Shown in pieces: positions 1 through 5,327 of a stretch of 5,327 nucleotides of DNA (positions are counted from its first letter, which is position 1; each line of letters begins with the position of its first letter). Location of the stretch: contig JAIRSD010000052.1 of assembly GCA_031255615.1 (NCBI GenBank), forward strand, positions 1-5,327, written 5' to 3'. The translations under genes and the position numbers were made by a program. Below the pieces are notes generated by a model that was not told the DNA's origin, did no database searches, and was given only the letters and a program-made list of their open reading frames with translations. The stretch comes from Treponema sp. (GTDB lineage Bacteria > Spirochaetota > Spirochaetia > Treponematales > Breznakiellaceae).

Positions 1-972
1 ATCCCCTTTGCCGGCATGGGGGACGCGCCCCACGGGATGCTGCACATCATCTATGAAGGCGGGGTGGGCAACGAATTCTTCCCCATGCTCATCTTCATGG
101 GCATAGGGGCCATGACGGATTTCGGCCCCCTGATCGCCAATCCCAAGACCGCGCTCCTGGGCGCGGCCGCGCAGTTCGGGGTGTTCGGCACCCTCTTCGG
201 CATCGCCGTGGCGAATTATCTGCCGGGAGTCGCCTTCAACCTCGCCGAGGCCTGCGCTGTGGCGATCATCGGCGGCGCGGACGGTCCCACCACGATCTAC
301 ATTGCCGCCAAGCTGGCCCCCCATTTGCTGGCCACGGTGGCGGTTGCGGCCTATTCCTATATGGCCCTGGTGCCCATGATCCAGCCGCCCATCATGCGGG
401 CCCTGACCTCGAAGAAGGAACGGCTTATCAAGATGCGGCAGCTCCGGCCCGTTTCCAAGACCGAGAAGATCGCCTTCCCTATGGTGGTGTTCACCCTTGC
501 CCTCCTGCTGATCCCGTCGGCCGCGCCTATTATCGGCTGCCTTATGTTCGGCAACTTTATCCGGGAAATCGGCGTGGTGGAACGGCTTTCCAATGTTGCC
601 CAGAACGACCTGATAAACATCGTGTCGCTGTTCCTCTCCCTGGGTGTGGGCAGCCAGATGACCCCTGAGAAGTTCCTGAACCCCTCGTCCCTCATCATCG
701 TGGTTATGGGCCTTGTGGCTTTTGCCATCGCCACCGCCACCGGGGTACTGGTAGCCAAGTTCATGAACCTCTTCCTGAAAGAGAAGATCAACCCCCTCAT
801 CGGTTCCGCCGGCGTGTCCGCGGTGCCCATGGCCGCCCGGGTTTCCAACAAGGTCGGCCTTGAGGAAGACCCCGGCAACTTCGTCCTCATGCACGCCATG
901 GGGCCCAACGTGGCCGGCGTCATCGGCACGGCCATAGCGGCGGGAGTAATGATAGCGGTATACGGCGGCTAG
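1..972 (+). CDS. oadB: Na+-translocating decarboxylase, membrane beta subunit (OadB/GcdB/MmdB family), 5'-truncated
   Basis: This is the integral-membrane subunit that decarboxylates carboxybiotin and pumps Na+ across the cytoplasmic membrane in oxaloacetate, glutaconyl-CoA or methylmalonyl-CoA decarboxylases. The reading frame is open from base 1 (codons before the first ATG at 16 are I-P-F-A-G), so the start lies outside. Numbering codons from base 1, GGADGPT is at 91-97 and [17 protein letters not shown] at 264-280. Compared with the essential residues I recall for Klebsiella OadB (D203, Y229, N373, G377, S382, R389), D94, Y120, N264, G268, S273 and R280 are all present with identical spacing, so roughly 109 N-terminal residues are missing. 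About eight or nine hydrophobic segments are visible, and the C-terminus is natural (ends VYGG, stop TAG). Alpha and gamma subunit genes would be expected upstream but cannot be seen. Family assignment is very secure. The substrate (oxaloacetate or an acyl-CoA) cannot be decided from this subunit. Confidence 0.95.
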   Translation: MPFAGMGDAPHGMLHIIYEGGVGNEFFPMLIFMGIGAMTDFGPLIANPKTALLGAAAQFGVFGTLFGIAVANYLPGVAFNLAEACAVAIIGGADGPTTIYIAAKLAPHLLATVAVAAYSYMALVPMIQPPIMRALTSKKERLIKMRQLRPVSKTEKIAFPMVVFTLALLLIPSAAPIIGCLMFGNFIREIGVVERLSNVAQNDLINIVSLFLSLGVGSQMTPEKFLNPSSLIIVVMGLVAFAIATATGVLVAKFMNLFLKEKINPLIGSAGVSAVPMAARVSNKVGLEEDPGNFVLMHAMGPNVAGVIGTAIAAGVMIAVYGG

Positions 973-1009
973 CAGGCGGCTTGAATTTGCGGCAAACGGG
1001 CGTTTTTCG

Positions 1010-1579
1010 TTACAGATCCCGCCCAAAGAGTTCCGTGTAGACAAGCCGCCCGTTCCGGTGTTCGCTTTGCATAAGGCTTATACGCCCTACCGGGGCTTCG
1101 AGCCGCAGCGGGAACGGCGCGAATTCCGTTTTTAGCCGCAGTTCCCGGCCCAGGGTGATGTGGGCGTTGAAGGGCCGCCTGTCAAAGGAAAGGGCCTCCC
1201 CGTTTGCGGGAAAACGCGGAGGCGCTGCCGCAGCCGCCTCAAGGCCTTTTACCAGATCCGCCCGCAGTTCCAAAAGCCGTTCCAGGCCCGGGCTGCCGGG
1301 GGCCGCGCCCAGGTACCAAAGCTCTTTCCCGCTGTGGCGGAAACAGCCGGCCCGGTCAAAAACCACCGAAAAGGGGCCGGGGCAGGGGAGGGCGGCGACG
1401 GCCTCCCGTATGGCCGGGACAAAGCCCGCGCCGGTTTCGCCCAGAAAGACAAGGGTAAGGTGGAGATTGTCGCGGCGTGAAAAATTCCCCCTGGCCGCCA
1501 GGGCGCGCAGCCTTTCCTGTATTTCAAGGACGCGCCCGATAAAGTCTCCGTCAAAAGTAACGGCAATAAAGAGTCGCAT
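1010..1579 (-). CDS. thpR: RNA 2',3'-cyclic phosphodiesterase (2H family, ThpR/LigT)
   Basis: A cytoplasmic enzyme of the 2H phosphoesterase superfamily. Family members open 2',3'-cyclic phosphates on RNA ends and in vitro join 2'-5' RNA halves; the in vivo substrate is unsettled. The 189-residue protein has the usual family length (about 175-190) and opening (MRLFIAVTF). It carries both catalytic H-x-T-L motifs, HLTL at 40-43 and HITL at 140-143, about 100 residues apart as expected, and an F-x-F/SLMQSE-type C-terminal region (SLMQSEH 168-174). The ATG at 1577-1579 matches the family N-terminus. No clear Shine-Dalgarno lies at normal spacing; the nearest, AGG at 1593-1595, is about 13 nt away, and an exact TATAAT sits 6 nt upstream of the start. 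The gene converges on oadB and diverges from lepA, so it is probably monocistronic in this window. All catalytic motifs are intact. Confidence 0.93.
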   Translation of the reverse strand: MRLFIAVTFDGDFIGRVLEIQERLRALAARGNFSRRDNLHLTLVFLGETGAGFVPAIREAVAALPCPGPFSVVFDRAGCFRHSGKELWYLGAAPGSPGLERLLELRADLVKGLEAAAAAPPRFPANGEALSFDRRPFNAHITLGRELRLKTEFAPFPLRLEAPVGRISLMQSEHRNGRLVYTELFGRDL

Positions 1580-1585
1580 ACCGCC

Positions 1586-1591
1586 ATTATA
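1586..1591 (-). promoter_or_regulatory. Candidate -10 box of thpR, placed for a leaderless transcript
   Basis: Read on the minus strand this is an exact TATAAT. Only six bases (GGCGGT) separate it from the ATG of thpR, so a start site seven bases below the box would fall on the A of the ATG. The -35 region is poor: TTTGCG at 1608-1613 with a 16-bp spacer matches the consensus at three of six positions. The box is seen directly; promoter activity is inferred. Confidence 0.45.
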
Positions 1592-1633
1592 ACCTATTCA
1601 GGGCGGCCGCAAAACCCGCGCCTCCGCCCGCCG

Positions 1634-1663
1634 CTTACAAGGCCTTTTGGTTTGTAGTATAAT
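1634..1663 (+). promoter_or_regulatory. Candidate sigma-70-type promoter of lepA
   Basis: An exact TATAAT lies at 1658-1663, with CTTACA at 1634-1639 as a -35 box (four of six consensus bases, 18-bp spacer). The predicted transcript start is near 1670, giving a leader of about 20 nt to a TTG or 35 nt to the ATG of lepA. The position in the short divergent region between thpR and lepA supports it. No operator-like repeat is evident around it. Confidence 0.6.
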
Positions 1664-1704
1664 GAGGGGAAACTATTCGGGAATATGCCTTGATAGCTGC
1701 GAAT

Positions 1705-3510
<1,806 letters not shown>

Positions 3511-3513
3511 GCG

Positions 3514-3535
3514 CGGCCCCGCACCCGCCGGGCCG
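3514..3535 (+). terminator. Weak stem-loop after lepA, possible terminator
   Basis: CGGCCC at 3514-3519 pairs with GGGCCG at 3530-3535 around a 10-nt loop, beginning four bases after the lepA stop. There is only ACTTT downstream and no real T-run, so it is at best a poor intrinsic terminator. A second small stem, CGGG/CCCG at 3559-3570 followed by TTT, could contribute instead. Confidence 0.25.
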
Positions 3536-3570
3536 GAACTTTGCAGGCAAGGCAAGGCCGGGCAAGCCCG

Positions 3571-3606
3571 TTTGACATACCGCTAAAAACAGGGTAATCT
3601 GTCAAA
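3571..3606. repeat. Inverted repeat TTTGACA-N22-TGTCAAA spanning the promoter
   Basis: TTTGACA at 3571-3577 and its exact reverse complement TGTCAAA at 3600-3606 are separated by 22 bases. The left arm contains the -35 box; the right arm overlaps the end of the -10 box and the predicted transcript start. The arm centres are 29 bp apart, close to three helical turns, so they lie on roughly the same DNA face. It could be a split operator or chance. Confidence 0.4.
3572..3600 (+). promoter_or_regulatory. Candidate promoter for the DUF3943 gene
   Basis: A perfect TTGACA at 3572-3577 is followed after 17 bp by TAATCT at 3595-3600, which keeps the first, second and last bases of the -10 consensus. 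The predicted start is near 3607, about 190 nt before the next gene. The good -35 box and ideal spacing make it the best promoter candidate in this gap; the -10 is weak, which would fit a regulated promoter. Confidence 0.45.
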
Positions 3607-3657
3607 TCAGGCGGGACGCGGCAATTATTCCGGCAGCCCGCCGGCGCAGGGTTTGAG

Positions 3658-3674
3658 CCGCCCCGGAGGGGCGG
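3658..3674 (+). other. Perfect GC-rich hairpin in the leader
   Basis: CCGCCCC (3658-3664) and GGGGCGG (3668-3674) form a perfect 7-bp all-GC stem with a GGA loop. GGTATTAAACC follows instead of a T-run, so it is not a canonical intrinsic terminator. The loop and 3' arm contain GGAGG (3665-3669), a strong Shine-Dalgarno-like string, but no start codon lies at a usable distance. It lies between the candidate promoter and the DUF3943 gene, so it would be part of the leader RNA. Confidence 0.5.
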
Positions 3675-3680
3675 GGTATT

Positions 3681-3727
3681 AAACCAAATTTCCGAATAAC
3701 AAATGAAAGCTCTGAAAATTTCGGTTT
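3681..3727. repeat. AT-rich inverted repeat with one bulged base
   Basis: AAACCAAATTT (3681-3691) pairs with AAATTTCGGTTT (3716-3727), 11 pairs with a single unpaired C at 3722 and a 24-nt loop. It begins seven bases after the GC hairpin. It could be an RNA stem or a protein-binding site; neither can be decided from sequence. Confidence 0.4.
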
Positions 3728-3732
3728 TAAGG

Positions 3733-3759
3733 TTTTCCTGCCCAAAAACGATAGGAAAA
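3733..3759. repeat. Inverted repeat TTTTCCT-N13-AGGAAAA
   Basis: Exact 7-bp arms lie at 3733-3739 and 3753-3759, about 37 bases upstream of the DUF3943 start codon. GGTTTT also occurs twice in tandem just here (3723 and 3731, eight bases apart). The arm near 3753 carries AGGA, but it is too far from the start codon to be the ribosome binding site. Confidence 0.35.
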
Positions 3760-3786
3760 ATCGGGTTGGGGAATACGGACAGCCAC

Positions 3787-3792
3787 AGGGGA
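3787..3792 (+). promoter_or_regulatory. Ribosome binding site of the DUF3943 gene
   Basis: AGGGGA lies four bases before the ATG at 3797. It supports this start over the ATG at 3703, which is in another frame and has no comparable site. Confidence 0.7.
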
Positions 3793-3796
3793 ACGG

Positions 3797-5146
3797 ATGA
3801 AAAAGGCAGGTTTTCTGATAATGGCGTTTATCTTGTTGGGCGCGGCGCTCTACGGGCAGGAGCCCGCCGGGGAGAAAGTAACGGCGGGCGGTTTTTTTCT
3901 CGCGCTGGGCGAAAATATTCTCAGCAATAATCTCTTGTACCTTGCCAACAGGTATATCATGAAAGAACCCTGGGCGCAGGTGGATTTCGCCGCGATAAGG
4001 AAAAATTTTGTCGAACCCTGGGAATGGGACAGGGACGAATTCTTTACCAACCAGTTTTTGCACCCGTACGAAGGCTCTGTCTACCACGTGGCGGCGCGCA
4101 CAAACGGGTTCGGTTTTTACCCGTCCACCCTGTTCGCCGCGTTCGGCAGCCTGTCCTGGGAGATGCTTTGCGAAACGAACGCGCCGTCTTTTAATGACCT
4201 CATCTGTACCACCATAGGCGGGGCAGCCCTCGGCGAAATGCTCCACCGCCTTTACCTTGAAATACCTAACGCCTTTGCCGCAGTGGTCAGCCCCGTGGAC
4301 GCGTTTAACAATATGATTACCGGCCGCCGCCCCCGGCGCACCTACAATCTTTACAGCCTTAAAGCCGCTTCCGGCATTGGCTATACCTGGGCAGGAAAGT
4401 CAGTGCAGGAGGAAAAAGACGGCGTTTTTTCCGGCCTGGATAGCCGGCACATGTTCTCGACAGACCTCGCCTGCACGGTCGTGTACGGCGATCCCTTTGC
4501 GCAGCGGGGGCTGACTCCGTATAGGCATTTTGAGATGGCAATTTACGGCAGCGCCGGACTGCCGGCCTGGTATAATTTAAAATTGCTGTCCGACGCTTAT
4601 CTTTTTTCATTTTCCCCGGTTGATACGGAAGCCAGGCAGGCAAGCACGGGGCTCAGCCTGCACTACGACTTTTTTGCGGACAGGCAGTTCAATTTCTTTA
4701 GCCAGGCGCTTGACTGGACGTACAAGCATAAAAGGCGGTTTGACGGCGGCACGGATATGGAATTCAAGGCGCATCTGGGCTGGACCGCCTTCAGCGCCGA
4801 CACGTTCTATAACTACGACGGCTATTCCAATCTGCGCGATACAAGCAACACTTACGGGACCGGCATAAATGTAAAAAACATTTTTGCGCTGCAAAACCCG
4901 GTCTGGGGCATATTCGAACTAAAAGCCTTTATGTACGAAGTGTTTAGTCTTATCCTAAACAAAAACGAGGATACCGGCAGCGATTTTTACCTGTACCTGG
5001 CTGCGGATTACGCCTTCCCCATCGCGAAACAGACGCTCGCGGGGATAGCCTCCTCCTCGCTCTGGCACCGGAGTTTTTACGACCGCCTGCCGGATAGCCA
5101 AAAGTGGGCGCATGACATAAAACTGTACATCGCGTTCAAGATGTGA
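3797..5146 (+). CDS. Exported DUF3943-like protein, probable outer-membrane beta-barrel; function unknown
   Basis: The 449-residue protein begins with a clear signal peptide: MKK, a hydrophobic core at about 5-17, and likely cleavage after ALYG-20 before QEP. There is no lipobox cysteine, so it is not an obvious lipoprotein. The conserved core resembling DUF3943 covers about residues 60-175. It includes NQFLHPYEGSVYHVAARTNG (85-104), FGSLSWEMLCE (116-126), PSFNDLICTTIGGAALGEML (130-149) and VSPVDAFNNMITGR (164-177). From about 185 onward the chain is rich in aromatic residues in short alternating hydrophobic/polar stretches, as in outer-membrane beta-barrels. It ends KLYIAFKM, with the last aromatic residue third from the end rather than terminal. 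Known family members have no assigned biochemical function. The gene stands alone, with a good ribosome binding site and a long upstream leader. The family call is from memory of the motif pattern; the barrel topology is inferred. Confidence 0.85.
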   Translation: MKKAGFLIMAFILLGAALYGQEPAGEKVTAGGFFLALGENILSNNLLYLANRYIMKEPWAQVDFAAIRKNFVEPWEWDRDEFFTNQFLHPYEGSVYHVAARTNGFGFYPSTLFAAFGSLSWEMLCETNAPSFNDLICTTIGGAALGEMLHRLYLEIPNAFAAVVSPVDAFNNMITGRRPRRTYNLYSLKAASGIGYTWAGKSVQEEKDGVFSGLDSRHMFSTDLACTVVYGDPFAQRGLTPYRHFEMAIYGSAGLPAWYNLKLLSDAYLFSFSPVDTEARQASTGLSLHYDFFADRQFNFFSQALDWTYKHKRRFDGGTDMEFKAHLGWTAFSADTFYNYDGYSNLRDTSNTYGTGINVKNIFALQNPVWGIFELKAFMYEVFSLILNKNEDTGSDFYLYLAADYAFPIAKQTLAGIASSSLWHRSFYDRLPDSQKWAHDIKLYIAFKM

Positions 5147-5147
5147 T

Positions 5148-5327
5148 CTAAACTTTGGAGAGGGACAGGGCCAGATCCCAGAGTTTGAGAAACGGGTCGA
5201 TCTCGAAACGCACCCGCCTGAGGAAGGAAATGTCCCCCGCGCCGGGCCGCCTTCCGCCGGTTTCGGCGCATTCGGGAAAATGCGCCCAGAGGTAGTCGCA
5301 TTCGTCGAGCAGCGTTTCAAGGCGCCC
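5148..5327 (-). CDS. C-terminal end of an unidentified protein (5' end beyond the window)
   Basis: On the minus strand an open frame runs from the window edge for 59 codons to a TAG at 5148-5150. It reads GRLETLLDECDYLW..., then about 25 residues later DISFLRRVRFEIDPFLKLWD, and ends LALSLSKV. The composition (amphipathic leucine-rich helices, an even mix of charged residues, GC-rich third positions) looks like real protein. The other frames here give low-complexity Arg/Pro/Ser-rich strings. I do not recognise the family. It converges on the DUF3943 gene with a single base between the two stop codons. That the frame stays open to the edge and ends exactly at the neighbour's stop is the main support. 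Confidence 0.65.
   Translation of the reverse strand, partial: GRLETLLDECDYLWAHFPECAETGGRRPGAGDISFLRRVRFEIDPFLKLWDLALSLSKV

Larger units (their letters stand above)
3511..3796. other. Non-coding region between lepA and the DUF3943 gene
   Basis: I see no credible gene in these 286 bases on either strand. The first part (to about 3675) is GC-rich and the second (about 3676-3765) is clearly AT-rich. It holds, in order: a weak GC stem after lepA, a small CGGGCAAGCCCG hairpin at 3559-3570 followed by TTT, a consensus -35 box, a perfect GC hairpin, two AT-rich inverted repeats and a ribosome binding site. If the promoter at 3572 is used, the DUF3943 gene has a leader of about 190 nt. Confidence 0.7.

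Noticed and set aside
357..935. A 192-codon minus-strand frame inside oadB
   Set aside because: It is a shadow of the conserved OadB frame, rich in Arg/Thr/Met, with no ribosome binding site or family pattern.
1155..1592. Plus-strand frames opposite thpR
   Set aside because: Arg/Pro/Ala-rich low-complexity translations that are antisense to a gene with both HxTL motifs.
3541..3570. GGCAA short direct repeats (GGCAAGGCAAGGC and GGGCAA)
   Set aside because: Three imperfect 5-mers in a GC-rich stretch; too short and irregular to call a repeat element or CRISPR-like array.
3574..3606. A minus-strand promoter using the second TTGACA (3605-3600)
   Set aside because: No acceptable -10 box lies 16-19 bp downstream on that strand (CGGTAT or similar), and there is no gene there to transcribe.
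3703..3930. A 75-codon plus-strand frame starting in the leader
   Set aside because: It lacks a Shine-Dalgarno and overlaps the signal-peptide gene by 134 nt in another frame. The overlapping part is Arg/Gly-rich shadow sequence.
3602..4246. A 214-codon minus-strand frame across the leader and the start of the DUF3943 gene
   Set aside because: Mostly antisense to the DUF3943 coding region; the part in the leader has no protein-like pattern and crosses the AT-rich repeats.
4955..5320. A 121-codon minus-strand frame at the window end
   Set aside because: It runs through the DUF3943 coding end and has an Arg/Pro/Ser-rich translation. The frame ending at 5148 is the more protein-like one and stops exactly at the gene boundary.

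Overview
The window looks like ordinary chromosomal DNA from a GC-rich, diderm (outer-membrane-bearing), probably anaerobic bacterium. A Spirochaetota/Treponema-like gut anaerobe is my best guess. It rests on a sodium-pump decarboxylase subunit, a signal-peptide-bearing DUF3943-type protein and the overall gene style, and it is an inference that was not tested by any search. There is no sign of an insertion sequence, prophage, CRISPR array, tRNA or rRNA.

Layout: (1) Positions 1-972, plus strand, hold the C-terminal three quarters of the membrane subunit of a Na+-translocating decarboxylase (OadB family); its 5' end lies before the window. (2) Positions 1010-1579, minus strand, hold a complete RNA 2',3'-cyclic phosphodiesterase (ThpR/LigT), which converges on oadB with a 37-nt gap. 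(3) Positions 1580-1704 are a divergent promoter region with one exact TATAAT on each strand: one abuts the thpR start codon, the other precedes lepA. (4) Positions 1705-3510, plus strand, hold a complete lepA (elongation factor 4). (5) Positions 3511-3796 are the only sizeable non-coding stretch, with a consensus -35 box lying in an inverted repeat, a perfect GC hairpin and two AT-rich inverted repeats. (6) Positions 3797-5146, plus strand, hold an exported DUF3943-like protein of unknown function, probably an outer-membrane beta-barrel. (7) Positions 5148-5327, minus strand, hold the last 59 codons of an unidentified gene whose stop codon is one base from the stop of the DUF3943 gene.

The genes do not form one pathway. 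OadB belongs to an energy-conserving complex whose partner genes would be expected upstream of the window. ThpR and LepA are RNA and translation functions that share a divergent intergenic region. The DUF3943 gene appears to be transcribed alone from its own long leader. I found no convincing evidence of a new multi-gene system. The least explained parts are the 286-nt leader with its inverted repeats and the DUF3943 protein itself.
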